A stretch of DNA of 39,459 nucleotides from Ruminococcus sp. (GCA_030531185.1 JAUNOG010000020.1:1-39459), one strand, 5' to 3'. Counted from the first letter of the stretch, positions 14,820 to 23,753 are shown. Made by a program: numbers and translations. Notes: generated by a model from the letters alone, not told the origin.

Positions 14820-14847
14820 CGGTGGTAAAAAGTGCGATTTGGTGGTA
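14820..14847 (+). promoter_or_regulatory. MraZ operator: three GTG repeats at 10-bp spacing
   Basis: GGTGG, AGTGC and GGTGG begin at 14821, 14831 and 14841, so the core GTG recurs every 10 bp on one face of the helix. Known MraZ operators are short GTG- or TGG-containing direct repeats with 10-bp periodicity upstream of mraZ. The repeats start at the expected transcription start, a position that fits repression by MraZ. Confidence 0.7.
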
Positions 14848-14904
14848 AATAAGTCCACAAAATGCAAAACCAAGCCCCAAAAACTGTACGGGAGGTGAAC
14901 GGCT

Positions 14905-15396
14905 GTGCCTGAGATATCTGAGAATATTTCCGCTGAGAACGACTGCGTCGGCAATGGGGAAATGCTGCTGAAAAATACTCTTATGGGTACGTATAATCAG
15001 ACGATGGACGCTAAGGGAAGAATGAGTTTTCCCGCAAAGCTCCGTGAGATAATAGGCGAGCGGTTCATTATTACCAGAGGTATCGACGGCTGTTTGTTCG
15101 TTTACTCTATCGAGGCTTTTTACGCCAAAACGGAAAAGCTTAAAACTCTGCCTATGGCTAAGGCGAGAAAGCTCCAGCGCAGCTTTATGGGCTGGGCGAG
15201 CGAGGTCGAGGCTGATAAGCAGGGAAGAATTCTGGTTCCGCAGTCTTTAAGAGAACAGGCGGGGCTTGAAAAGGAAGTTGTTGTGGCAGGCGTTACGGAC
15301 AGATGCGAGATATGGTCCAAGGCACGCTGGGACAGCTTTAATGAGGAAATCGATGACGACGAGCTTATGGACGCTTTGGAGGGACTTGATTTCTAA
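14905..15396 (+). CDS. mraZ: Transcriptional regulator MraZ
   Basis: MraZ is the DNA-binding regulator that opens most dcw clusters and controls its own operon. Two SpoVT-AbrB-like half-domains are visible, with the conserved segments DAKGRMSFPAKLR and DKQGRILVPQSLR. At 163 residues it is about 20 longer than usual; the extra residues lie before the family start LMGTYN. The GTG at 14905 is supported by GGGAGGTGA 6 bases upstream. An ATG at 14962 gives the usual family length but has a much weaker site. The stop overlaps the rsmH start (TAATG), implying translational coupling. A promoter and three MraZ-box-like repeats precede it. Confidence 0.93.
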   Translation: MPEISENISAENDCVGNGEMLLKNTLMGTYNQTMDAKGRMSFPAKLREIIGERFIITRGIDGCLFVYSIEAFYAKTEKLKTLPMAKARKLQRSFMGWASEVEADKQGRILVPQSLREQAGLEKEVVVAGVTDRCEIWSKARWDSFNEEIDDDELMDALEGLDF

Positions 15397-16331
15397 TGGA
15401 ATTTAAGCATATTTCGGTTCTTCTTGACGAATGTCTGGAGGGGCTTGATATAAAGCCGGACGGCGTTTACTGCGACGGCACGGCAGGCGGAGCGGGACAT
15501 TCCCGCGAGATCGCCAAGCGGCTTGACGGCGCTAAGGGCGGTCGGCTGATAGCTATTGACAGGGATCCCGAGGCGGTTGCCGCGGCGACTGAAAGACTGG
15601 CGGGACTTCCTGCGCAGGTCATCAGAGGCAATTATTCGGAGATCGACGAGATTTTTCGGAGGCTTGGCATAAAGGGCGCGGACGGAATACTGCTCGATCT
15701 TGGTGTTTCCTCATATCAGCTTGACAATGCCGAGAGAGGGTTTTCCTATCACGCAGACGCTCCGCTGGATATGCGTATGAGCGGCGAGGGGCTTTCTGCA
15801 AGGGACGTGGTAAACGGTTACGATTATCAGGCTCTGGCGAAGATTATTTTTGAGTACGGCGAGGAAAAGTTCGCCCGCAGTATCGCTCAGAAAATCGTTA
15901 AAGCTAGGGAAGAAAAGCCCATTGAGACTACTCTCGAGCTGGCGGAGATCATAAAGTCCGCCGTGCCTCAGAAAGCGAGACGCGAGAAAAATCCCTGCAA
16001 GAAAACCTTTCAGGCGATCAGGATAGAGGTCAATGCGGAGCTTGAACATCTAAGCTGCGCGCTGGACAAGGCTTTCGACGTTCTTAACGTGGGCGGACGG
16101 CTCTGTATCATTACCTTCCATTCTTTGGAGGACAGGCTTGTAAAGCAGAGATTTCAGACCTTTTGCAAGGGCTGTGTGTGTCCTCCCGATTTTCCCGTAT
16201 GCATATGCGGACAGACCCCGAGAGGAAGGCTTGTGAACCGCAAGCCTATCGAGGCGGGCGAGGCTGAACTGGCGGCAAATAACAGGAGCCGCAGCGCCAA
16301 GCTGAGGATAATAGAAAAAATAAAAGAGTAA
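15396..16331 (+). CDS. rsmH: 16S rRNA (cytosine1402-N4)-methyltransferase RsmH
   Basis: RsmH (MraW) uses S-adenosylmethionine to methylate N4 of C1402 in the decoding centre of 16S rRNA. The 311-residue length is standard. Family markers are the opening HISVLLDECLEGL, the SAM-binding DGTAGGAGHS, AIDRDPEA, LLDLGVSSYQLD with ERGFSY, LDMRM and, near the end, ITFHSLEDR. A Cys-rich loop (CKGCVCPPDFPVCICG) near the C-terminus is common in Firmicutes members. Its ATG overlaps the mraZ stop by one base, and the ftsL-like gene follows after 59 bp in the same orientation. Confidence 0.96.
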   Translation: MEFKHISVLLDECLEGLDIKPDGVYCDGTAGGAGHSREIAKRLDGAKGGRLIAIDRDPEAVAAATERLAGLPAQVIRGNYSEIDEIFRRLGIKGADGILLDLGVSSYQLDNAERGFSYHADAPLDMRMSGEGLSARDVVNGYDYQALAKIIFEYGEEKFARSIAQKIVKAREEKPIETTLELAEIIKSAVPQKARREKNPCKKTFQAIRIEVNAELEHLSCALDKAFDVLNVGGRLCIITFHSLEDRLVKQRFQTFCKGCVCPPDFPVCICGQTPRGRLVNRKPIEAGEAELAANNRSRSAKLRIIEKIKE

Positions 16332-16390
16332 AAATTATAGAGAGAATTTGTGTAAAAATTGGTTCGGACGTTAATCAGAGGTGTTTATAT

Positions 16391-16864
16391 ATGGCAAAAA
16401 ATCATAACCTGGCTTACGCCTTACGCGAGGAAGAGCAGGAAGAACTTCAGGCTCAGAGGAATATAAAGCATAAGGTCAATGCGCTGTCCTTGCCGGACAG
16501 AAGAACTCTTGCGTTTTCGATCATTGGCATAATCATTGTGCTTGCGCTTATGGCGGGTATGATTTTCGGTAAGGTGGAGATTTCCAGTCTTTATGCCCAG
16601 AGGGCAGAACTGGAGGCTCAGCTTACACAGCTCCAGAGCGAGAATGTGAGCTTGCAGTCGGAGCTTGCCGAAAAAACCAATATGACAAAGGTTGAGGAAT
16701 ATGCCGAAAACAATCTCGGGCTACAGAAGCTGGATAAGACTCAGATAGAGTATGTCGAGGTTGAAAAGCAGTCGGTGGCAGAGATAAAGAACGACGATGA
16801 TTCGAGCATATTCGTAAAAATAAAACGCTGGTTCACGTCCGCAATGGAATATATAGGACTTTAG
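16391..16864 (+). CDS. ftsL: Cell division protein FtsL (FtsL/DivIC family)
   Basis: This is a 157-residue bitopic membrane protein with a basic/acidic cytoplasmic N-terminus, one helix at 39-60 and an external coiled coil at about 63-95 (SSLYAQRAELEAQLTQLQ). It ends with the FtsL/DivIC consensus VEEYAENNLGLQKLD, leading into IEYVEV. FtsL joins DivIB and DivIC in a complex that activates FtsW and the septal PBP. The place between rsmH and the PBP gene is the standard ftsL slot. Sequence conservation is always low in this family, so position and topology carry much of the call. AGAGGTG precedes the ATG. Confidence 0.87.
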   Translation: MAKNHNLAYALREEEQEELQAQRNIKHKVNALSLPDRRTLAFSIIGIIIVLALMAGMIFGKVEISSLYAQRAELEAQLTQLQSENVSLQSELAEKTNMTKVEEYAENNLGLQKLDKTQIEYVEVEKQSVAEIKNDDDSSIFVKIKRWFTSAMEYIGL

Positions 16865-17039
16865 CGCAATAGAATTGTAAGGGAAAGTTAGGGACAAGGA
16901 ATTTGTGCTTAGCTTTCTTGTTCTATTCTTTTGTTCGCCTTTTAGGCGTAATTTTTACATTAGCAAGCAAAATTTGGCATAAAAAGGAACTGGTTTGCGC
17001 GCCTTTTTGTACCGTTCGTATTCAGCAAAGGAGATTATT

Positions 17040-19373
17040 ATGACTGATAAGCCGAGCACCAAAATGATAACAAGGCTTAATTTATGGCTGTGCCTGCCCG
17101 TTCTGGCTCTGCTGATCTATATGATTTTCGGCATATATAAGGTTGCGGTTGCCGAGGGCGAGAAATGGCAGTCGCTGGCGAATTCCCAACAGCTTAAATC
17201 TACGTCCGTACAGGCGTCAAGAGGTACTGTGTACGACTCGAACGGCAACGTTCTGGCGCAGAGCGCAACGGTGTACACTATCTACTGTGACCCTCAGATG
17301 CTGGAAAATCAGCTTGAAGAACGGGACGACTGGATTGAAGAGATCAAGGCGGCTATGACTGAAACCAACGACGCCGATAAACTTAAGGATCTTCAGGAAA
17401 AGCTGGAAAACGCTCTTACAAGCGAGGAGACCTTTGACGAGCTTGTGGAGTTTTTGTCCCTGAAGCTTGAACTGGATACGGCTACCGTCAAGGAAAAGCT
17501 TACCAAGACCGATACGCAGTATGTAGTACTGAAAAAAGAGGTTGAAAAGACCCTCAGAGACGAGATAAACGACAAGCTTACGGAGCTTTCCGTCGACGGT
17601 ATCAGAGGCGAGCCTACCACAAAGAGAGTGTATCCGCAGGGCGAGCTTGCCGCAAATGTGCTGGGTCACACCGACTACGACGGCAACGGAATTTACGGTC
17701 TCGAGGCTTATTATGACGATTATCTTTCGGGAATTGACGGAAGAGTTGTTACGGCTACCGATAACGACGGCAACGAAATCCCCTACCGATACAAGCAGAG
17801 CTATGACGCTCAGGACGGAAACAGTCTTAACCTCAATATCGATATAAACATACAGTACAAGCTGGAAAAGGCTCTGGAGAAGGCGTATGAGACCAATATG
17901 CCCGCCGACCGTCTCTGCGGTATTATTATGAACCCCAAGACGGGTCAGGTGTACGCTATGGCAACAAAGTACAGCTACGACCCCAATACTCCTGCAAGTA
18001 TTTCGGACAAAACCGCAGCGGCAGAACTGGCCGGTATGGACGAGGAAAGCCAGGAATACAGCGACAAGCAGCTGGAGGCTTGGTCTGTTCAGTGGAAAAA
18101 TAAGGCGATATCGGAGCTTTACTTCCCCGGATCGGTTTTCAAAATCATCACAGGCGCGGCGGCGCTGGAGGAAAAGGCTATCACTCTTAACGATACATTT
18201 GCCTGCAACACTCAGATACAGGTCGAGGACAGAACCATTTCCTGCTGGTCAACACACGATCACGGCTCGCAGGACCTTGCGACCGCTATGCTTAACTCCT
18301 GCAACCCTGCTTTTGTACAGATAGGCTTAAAGCTTGGAGCCGAGGATTTCAGAAAGTATTTCGACGGCTTCGGCTATTCCGAGCTTACGGGAATAGACCT
18401 TCCCGGAGAGGTAAACTCGATAAGTATGCCGCTTTCAAGAATGGGTAATGTCGAGCTTGCGACCTCCGCTTTCGGACAGACAAACAAGATCACTCCTATT
18501 CAGATGATAACTGCAATTTCCGCGTCTATAAACGGCGGCTATGTGGTCACTCCTCAGATAGTTGACAGCATTGTGGACTCCAACGGCAACGTCGTTAAAA
18601 AGAACGACACTGTTGTAAAAAGACAGGTCATCTCCGAGGAGACCTCCGAAACTATGAGAGAGATACTTCAGGGCGTTGTGGACGGTCAGCCGGGCTCAAA
18701 CTGCTATATTCAGGGCTATAAGATCGGCGGCAAGTCGGGTACCTCCCAGAAGCTTGACGAGGACGCAGAGGGAAAAACTTATGTTTCTTCATACTGTGCT
18801 TTTGCGCCTGCCGACGATCCCGAGATAATTATGCTGGTTATGGTCGATCACCCCACAGGCGAGAAATATTACGGAAGCCAGGTTGCGGCTCCTATATGCG
18901 TTGAGGTGCTTACAGACGTTTTGCCTTATATGGGATATTTCCCCGAATATACCGAGGAAGAGCTGAGCGAAATAAGCGTTTCCGTACCTAACGTTCAGTA
19001 TTATACTGTCGAGGACGCTGAAAAGACGCTTACCGATTTGGGTCTTACAGTCAAGATCAAGGGCGAGGGCGACACTGTCCTCAGACAGGTGCCTTCCGCC
19101 GTTAAAATCGAAAACGGCGGCTCTGTGGTGCTTTACACCGACGAGACAACAGAACAGGAAAAGGTAACGGTTCCGTCTTTGCAGGGACTTTCAAAGGAAA
19201 TGGCAAAGCAGACTCTTGAAATGTACGGTCTCAACCTTACCGTTGAGGGCTCGGGTGCAGCCGAAGAGGGGGCTGTTGCACAGGACGACCAGAATTACGC
19301 TCCCGGCACAAGCGTGCCGCTGGGTACGGCGGTGTCTGTGACATTTGCCACAAGTACCGTAGGCTCGCAGTAA
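17040..19373 (+). CDS. Class B penicillin-binding protein (FtsI/SpoVD type) with two PASTA domains
   Basis: This transpeptidase cross-links peptidoglycan at the septum, or in spore cortex if it is SpoVD-like. The 777-residue protein has a short cytoplasmic tail, a membrane helix at about 17-36 and a dimerisation domain with RGTVYDSNGNVLA. The transpeptidase domain follows with all three motifs: Ser365-V-F-K368 (active Ser), S420-C-N422 and K565-S-G-T. Two PASTA domains lie at about 647-703 and 708-770. The N-terminal domain has a Glu/Lys-rich insertion near 80-140. The ATG at 17040 is chosen because AAAGGAG lies 6 bases upstream. With only one PBP in the cluster, a main divisome role beside FtsW is likely. 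A weak 5-bp hairpin (16936-16948) lies in the 175-bp gap before it, but nothing there is a strong terminator. Confidence 0.93.
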   Translation: MTDKPSTKMITRLNLWLCLPVLALLIYMIFGIYKVAVAEGEKWQSLANSQQLKSTSVQASRGTVYDSNGNVLAQSATVYTIYCDPQMLENQLEERDDWIEEIKAAMTETNDADKLKDLQEKLENALTSEETFDELVEFLSLKLELDTATVKEKLTKTDTQYVVLKKEVEKTLRDEINDKLTELSVDGIRGEPTTKRVYPQGELAANVLGHTDYDGNGIYGLEAYYDDYLSGIDGRVVTATDNDGNEIPYRYKQSYDAQDGNSLNLNIDINIQYKLEKALEKAYETNMPADRLCGIIMNPKTGQVYAMATKYSYDPNTPASISDKTAAAELAGMDEESQEYSDKQLEAWSVQWKNKAISELYFPGSVFKIITGAAALEEKAITLNDTFACNTQIQVEDRTISCWSTHDHGSQDLATAMLNSCNPAFVQIGLKLGAEDFRKYFDGFGYSELTGIDLPGEVNSISMPLSRMGNVELATSAFGQTNKITPIQMITAISASINGGYVVTPQIVDSIVDSNGNVVKKNDTVVKRQVISEETSETMREILQGVVDGQPGSNCYIQGYKIGGKSGTSQKLDEDAEGKTYVSSYCAFAPADDPEIIMLVMVDHPTGEKYYGSQVAAPICVEVLTDVLPYMGYFPEYTEEELSEISVSVPNVQYYTVEDAEKTLTDLGLTVKIKGEGDTVLRQVPSAVKIENGGSVVLYTDETTEQEKVTVPSLQGLSKEMAKQTLEMYGLNLTVEGSGAAEEGAVAQDDQNYAPGTSVPLGTAVSVTFATSTVGSQ

Positions 19374-19418
19374 TATGATTATTACAGATTTTGTAGAATA
19401 AAAAGGACTGATGCAGAT

Positions 19419-20855
19419 ATGAAGCTTTATAAACTCATCAAGGGCGTGGCGGAAACCTCCCTGCCCAATATTGAAATAACAGGAATAATAAGCGATACAA
19501 GAACCGAGGTCAAGACGGGAGAATTGTTCGTATGTATAAAGGGCAATACCTTTGACGGACACGACGCCGCTGCGGCTATGCTCGAAAAGGGCTGCGTCGC
19601 AGTTCTTACCGAACGCGATATGGGACTTGAAAATCAGATCGTCGTTCCCAATACAAGAGAGGCTCTGCCTTTGCTTTGCGCCGCGTGGTTCGGTCACCCC
19701 GAAAGGGAGCTTAAGCTTATCGGCGTAACGGGTACGAACGGCAAGACAACCATTACTACGGTCATTAAAAAGGTGCTTACTGATTTCGGCTGCAAGGTAG
19801 GTCTTATAGGAACCTGTCAAAATGAGATAGGCGACGAGGTTTACCCTACGGCGAGAACAACTCCCGAGCCTTATGATCTTTACGAGCTGTTCAGAAAAAT
19901 GGCGGACGCTAAGTGCGACTATGTGGTTATGGAGGTATCCTCGCAGGGTCTGGAGCAGAAACGTGTGGCGGGCTGTACATATAAGGTAGGCGTGTTCACA
20001 AATCTTACTCAGGATCATCTTGACGTTCACGGCACTATGGAGAACTACTATCAGGCTAAAAAACTGCTTTTCGGGATTTCCGAGAATGCGATAATCAATA
20101 TCGACGACGAGTACGGCAGACGGTATGTTAAAGAGGTGAACTGTCCCGTTAAGACATATTCTGTAAACGGCAAGGCTGATTTTATGGGCGAGGACGTTCT
20201 GCTGTCCGCAAGCGGAGTAAAATATGTGTTCTGCGACGGTCAAGGAAAGCATAATGTTTCCTTTGCAATGCCCGGACTTTTCAATGTGTCAAACTCCCTT
20301 GCGGTGATAGCCTGTATGGAGACCTTGGGTTTCAGCGTTGATAAAACTATCAGAGCCTTTGATAAGATACAGGGCGTAAGAGGCAGAGCGGAGATCGTGC
20401 CTACGGGCAGGGATTTCACGGTAATATGCGATTATGCCCATACTCCCGACGCATTGGTGAACGTTCTTTCGGCTATCAGGGAAAGCGCAAAGGGAAAGGT
20501 AAAATGCCTGTTCGGCTGCGGCGGGAACAGAGACCGCACAAAGCGCGCTCCTATGGCGGCAGCGGCGGCGGACAATGCGGATTTCCTTATTGTTACCTCG
20601 GATAATCCGAGAAACGAGGACCCGCAGGACATCATCAACGACGTTCTCGAGGGGCTTAAAGGCAAAACAACGCCGTATATCACTATCGTTGACAGACGAG
20701 AGGCAATACATTGGGCGGTAAAAAATGCCGAAAAAGATGATATAATCGTGCTTGCAGGCAAGGGTCACGAGGACTATCAGATACTTGCAGGCGGAGTAAA
20801 AATACACTTTGATGAAAGAGAAGTTGTCGCAGAGGCGCTGAAAGAAACCGAATAG
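19419..20855 (+). CDS. murE: UDP-MurNAc-tripeptide synthetase MurE (meso-DAP-adding type)
   Basis: MurE uses ATP to add the third amino acid to UDP-MurNAc-L-Ala-D-Glu in the cytoplasm. The 478-residue protein has the N-terminal substrate domain with SDTRTEVKTGELFVCI and the ATP loop GVTGTNGKTT at 102-111. The central ligase signature is EVSSQGLEQKR with NLTQDHLDVHG. The C-terminal domain has D395-N-P-R398, the motif that selects meso-diaminopimelate over lysine in characterised MurE enzymes. The peptidoglycan of this organism is therefore predicted to be of DAP type. AAGGA precedes the start. It is 45 bp after the PBP gene, in cluster order. Confidence 0.96.
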   Translation: MKLYKLIKGVAETSLPNIEITGIISDTRTEVKTGELFVCIKGNTFDGHDAAAAMLEKGCVAVLTERDMGLENQIVVPNTREALPLLCAAWFGHPERELKLIGVTGTNGKTTITTVIKKVLTDFGCKVGLIGTCQNEIGDEVYPTARTTPEPYDLYELFRKMADAKCDYVVMEVSSQGLEQKRVAGCTYKVGVFTNLTQDHLDVHGTMENYYQAKKLLFGISENAIINIDDEYGRRYVKEVNCPVKTYSVNGKADFMGEDVLLSASGVKYVFCDGQGKHNVSFAMPGLFNVSNSLAVIACMETLGFSVDKTIRAFDKIQGVRGRAEIVPTGRDFTVICDYAHTPDALVNVLSAIRESAKGKVKCLFGCGGNRDRTKRAPMAAAAADNADFLIVTSDNPRNEDPQDIINDVLEGLKGKTTPYITIVDRREAIHWAVKNAEKDDIIVLAGKGHEDYQILAGGVKIHFDEREVVAEALKETE

Positions 20856-20875
20856 GAAACTGTAAGGTGCAGACT

Positions 20876-21244
20876 ATGACATATAATAACGAGGTGATGA
20901 TTATAACTGCGCGTTTTATGTCAATCAAGGAAACATCTGAAAAGTGGAATGTTCCAGAAATCGGTGTTCGGATTCTTTGTGAAAAAAACAAAATAGTTGG
21001 TGCATATTATAGAAAAGGTGCTTGGAAGATTCCGGTTAATGCAATAAAACCTGTTAAATCAATTAAATCTATGGAGCAAGTCCCAATATCTTTTTATACC
21101 AAAAGTTATCCCAAAGGAGATAACAGTAACAGATGGATAGTTGAAAAAGGAGATATTTATCTTGACGGAACTTCAGTTGCAACTGATTTTTATGAATGTG
21201 ATGAAAGTGAGCGACTGTATGTTGAGTATCAGATGAGCCTTTAA
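20876..21244 (+). CDS. Small helix-turn-helix protein inserted between murE and murF
   Basis: This is a protein of about 122 residues whose first half resembles an excisionase/MerR-type winged helix: MSIKETSEKWNVP, then a recognition-helix-like VRILCEKNKI and a basic GAYYRKGAWKIP wing. The second half has no recognisable domain. It is clearly more AT-rich than the murE and murF genes around it and interrupts the normal murE-murF pair, so it looks like an acquired gene riding on the dcw transcript. I chose the ATG at 20876 because AAGGTG lies 6 bases upstream; an in-frame GTG at 20867 and further ATGs at 20897 and 20918 are alternatives. Its DNA target is unknown, and DNA binding itself is inferred from the fold-like pattern. 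Confidence 0.7.
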   Translation: MTYNNEVMIITARFMSIKETSEKWNVPEIGVRILCEKNKIVGAYYRKGAWKIPVNAIKPVKSIKSMEQVPISFYTKSYPKGDNSNRWIVEKGDIYLDGTSVATDFYECDESERLYVEYQMSL

Positions 21245-21332
21245 ATTTAACGAAAGTATTATAAGTTTTATATTTTTAAAGTATAAATAAAACGAAAGAA
21301 AAGAGACAAAACATCGGAAGGGTGTGTTATAA

Positions 21333-22703
21333 ATGGAAAAACTGAATTTGTCCGAGGTCATCAGAGCCTGTCACGGCAGCTTTGGCTATCCCGCCGATAC
21401 AGAGATCTCGGATATTTCCACAGATACAAGAACCATAGGGAAAAATTCGTTGTTTATCGCCCTGAAAGGCGAACGCTTTGACGGTCACGACTTTGCCGCC
21501 AAGGCTATGGAGCTTGGCGCGGCGGCAGTGGTCACAGAGAGAAACGTTGAGGGCGCAAAATGTCTAATCGTTGATTCCACAGCGCAGGCTCTGCTGGATA
21601 TTGCGGGCTATTACAGAGATAAATTTGATATTCCCGTTGTGGGAGTTACGGGCAGCGTGGGTAAGACAACTACCAAGGATATGATAGCTCTTGTGGTCTC
21701 TCAGAAATACAACACCCTTAAAACTCAGGGAAATTTCAACAACGAGATAGGTATGCCGAAAACTCTGTTCGGTCTGGATAATTCCCATACGGCGGCAGTT
21801 ATTGAAATGGGTATGTCTCACAAAGGGGAAATTTCCAGAATGTCAATGTGCTGTAAGCCCGACGTTTGCGTTATCACAAATATCGGAGTTTCCCATATCG
21901 AGAATTTAGGTTCGCAGGAGAATATCCTCAAAGCAAAAATGGAGATACTCGACGGCGCAAAATACGACGCTCCGCTGGTGCTTTGCAGAGACGACAAGCT
22001 GCTTGCAAAGGCTGAAATTTATTCCGACAGAAAGGTTTATTACTATTCCGTAAGCAAAAAGGACTGCGACGTCTATGCCGCGGGAATTAAAACCTCCGAT
22101 AACGGCATTGATTTTACAATAAATTACAAGGGCGGAAAAATTCCTGCAAGGATCAACTGTCTTGGCGAGCATAACGTGAAAAACGCTCTTGCGGCTTTCT
22201 GCGTGGGACTTGCGCTCAATATTTCCCCCGAGGATATCGTCAAGGGCATCGGACTTTTCAAGCCCGAGGGTATGAGACAGAATGTCCGCGCCGAAAACGG
22301 CGTTACATATATTATGGACTGCTACAATGCGGCTCCCGACTCTATGAAAGCAAGCCTTTCGGTACTTGCTCAGACGCAGTGCAAGGGCAAACGCTACTGT
22401 GTGCTGGGAGATATGCTGGAGCTTGGAAAAAATGCGGCTAAGTACCACAGAACTGTCGGCGAGTATGTGCCGTCCACCAAGGCGGACGAACTGCTCTGCT
22501 TCGGCGAGAATTCGGCGTACTATATTGAGGGCGCAAAGGATAAGGGCTTCGCTCCCGAAAACGCTAAGCACTTCGAGACCAGAGAGGCGCTGGCGGACTA
22601 TCTTAAAGATAAAATTTCCGAGGGGGACGCCGTACTTTTCAAGGGCAGCAGAGGTATGAAATTAGAGGAAGTATTCGATCTGATAACTAAAAAAGAGGCG
22701 TAA
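21333..22703 (+). CDS. murF: UDP-MurNAc-tripeptide D-alanyl-D-alanine ligase MurF
   Basis: MurF joins D-Ala-D-Ala to the UDP-MurNAc tripeptide, completing the pentapeptide precursor. The 456-residue protein has the Mur ligase layout: an N-terminal domain with STDTRTIGKNSLFIAL, the ATP loop GVTGSVGKTTT at 104-114, GNFNNEIGMP, the metal-binding EMGMSHKGEI and ITNIGVSHIENLGS. The C-terminal part has MDCYNAAPDSM and the family-specific LGDMLELG. It lies 88 bp after the inserted HTH gene, with a GGAAGGGTG ribosome site, and its TAA is followed directly by the ATG of the MraY-like gene. All key residues look intact. Confidence 0.96.
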   Translation: MEKLNLSEVIRACHGSFGYPADTEISDISTDTRTIGKNSLFIALKGERFDGHDFAAKAMELGAAAVVTERNVEGAKCLIVDSTAQALLDIAGYYRDKFDIPVVGVTGSVGKTTTKDMIALVVSQKYNTLKTQGNFNNEIGMPKTLFGLDNSHTAAVIEMGMSHKGEISRMSMCCKPDVCVITNIGVSHIENLGSQENILKAKMEILDGAKYDAPLVLCRDDKLLAKAEIYSDRKVYYYSVSKKDCDVYAAGIKTSDNGIDFTINYKGGKIPARINCLGEHNVKNALAAFCVGLALNISPEDIVKGIGLFKPEGMRQNVRAENGVTYIMDCYNAAPDSMKASLSVLAQTQCKGKRYCVLGDMLELGKNAAKYHRTVGEYVPSTKADELLCFGENSAYYIEGAKDKGFAPENAKHFETREALADYLKDKISEGDAVLFKGSRGMKLEEVFDLITKKEA

Positions 22704-23753
22704 ATGGACTGGAAAACACAGGCGGTCATATTATTTGCGGAGCTGTCCTGCGGCTTTCTGTTCGGCAGATTTCTTATCCCGCTGTTTCGCAGGATAAAAA
22801 CGGGCAGGTTCGAATTTTATATCGGCGACAGATTTAAGAAAGACGGCTCGGAGCCGAAATTCGGCGGCGGAGTTATGTTCCTTGTTCTGCTTATAGGCTT
22901 GACCGCAGGAGCGGCGGGTATCAGCGCGGTAAATGAAATAACCTCTGCAAAATTTGATCTGAGACTGCTTGTATGCGCTGTGTTCTTCTGCGGTATATTG
23001 ACGGTCGTCGGACTTTATGAGGACTATCAGAGGGATACGAAAAGCGGTATTGGAATGAAAAAGCTGTATAAGCTTTCAGCTGAATTTATTGCCTGTGCGG
23101 GATTTCTCCTGCTGTTAAAGGCGTTTGACTTTGAATGCAGAGAGGTGCTTTTACCGTTCCGGCTGGGATATCTTAACTTAGGTCGGGGATATATTCCGTT
23201 GACTGCTCTGTTAATGGTCCTGATAATCAATATCGTTGAGTTTCACGACTGCCAAAACGGTGCGGCGGAAACGGGTATTGACGGACTGTGCGCTTTAAGC
23301 GTGATGATCTCCGCATTGGGGCTTTCAAGCGGATTTTCCTACGGGGGAGGTCATATAGCGGGACAGCTTATATCCGTATGTACGGCAGGGGTCTGCGGAG
23401 GCATTATTTTCTGGTGTATAAGTCCCTCAAAGCTGTATATCGGACAGTCGGGCAGTATTCTGCTGGGCGGGCTTGTATGCGTGACAATGATCTTTTCGGG
23501 ACTTCATATTGCTGTTCTGCTGTCCTTGGCAGCTCCCATTATCGACGGCGTGTGCGGTCTGGTGCAGAGAATTGTTTTTAAATCCGCAAAACGGCTTCTT
23601 TTCAAGGGCGCGTCGCTTCATCAGCACCTTAAGAACAAGGGCTGGGGAGATTATAAAATTATGCTGTGCTCCGTATTGGTTCAGCTTTTAGGCTGTGCGG
23701 GAGCAATAGCGTTTATAGTTTACGAAAGCAAATTGGTATTAAACAACGGTTGA
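22704..23753 (+). CDS. mraY: MraY-family phospho-N-acetylmuramoyl-pentapeptide transferase homologue with altered active site
   Basis: By position, right after murF and before ftsW, this is the mraY slot; MraY makes lipid I from UDP-MurNAc-pentapeptide and undecaprenyl phosphate. The 349-residue protein has about ten membrane helices and the family outline. Several hallmark segments differ. The usual DD in GFLDDY is E106-D107 (GLYEDYQRD). The NLTDGLDGL loop appears as EFHD182, an 8-residue insertion, then GID193GL. The third catalytic Asp of the GDTGSLALGG segment is Gln248 (IGQSGSILLGG). The HHH motif near the C-terminus is reduced to LHQHL (306-308). These changes hit positions shown to be essential in characterised MraY. 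It may be an inactive or repurposed paralogue, or a divergent functional enzyme. Whether a canonical MraY exists elsewhere cannot be seen here. Confidence 0.75.
   Translation: MDWKTQAVILFAELSCGFLFGRFLIPLFRRIKTGRFEFYIGDRFKKDGSEPKFGGGVMFLVLLIGLTAGAAGISAVNEITSAKFDLRLLVCAVFFCGILTVVGLYEDYQRDTKSGIGMKKLYKLSAEFIACAGFLLLLKAFDFECREVLLPFRLGYLNLGRGYIPLTALLMVLIINIVEFHDCQNGAAETGIDGLCALSVMISALGLSSGFSYGGGHIAGQLISVCTAGVCGGIIFWCISPSKLYIGQSGSILLGGLVCVTMIFSGLHIAVLLSLAAPIIDGVCGLVQRIVFKSAKRLLFKGASLHQHLKNKGWGDYKIMLCSVLVQLLGCAGAIAFIVYESKLVLNNG

Noticed and set aside
16865-17039. Terminator between ftsL and the PBP gene
   Set aside because: The only hairpin (CGCCT/AGGCG, 16936-16948) has a 5-bp stem with a 3-base loop and an interrupted T-run. 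Too weak to call.
19191-20252. Open frame of 353 codons on the minus strand opposite the PBP and murE genes
   Set aside because: It lies entirely across two certain genes and encodes no recognisable domain. It is explained by the codon bias of the real strand.
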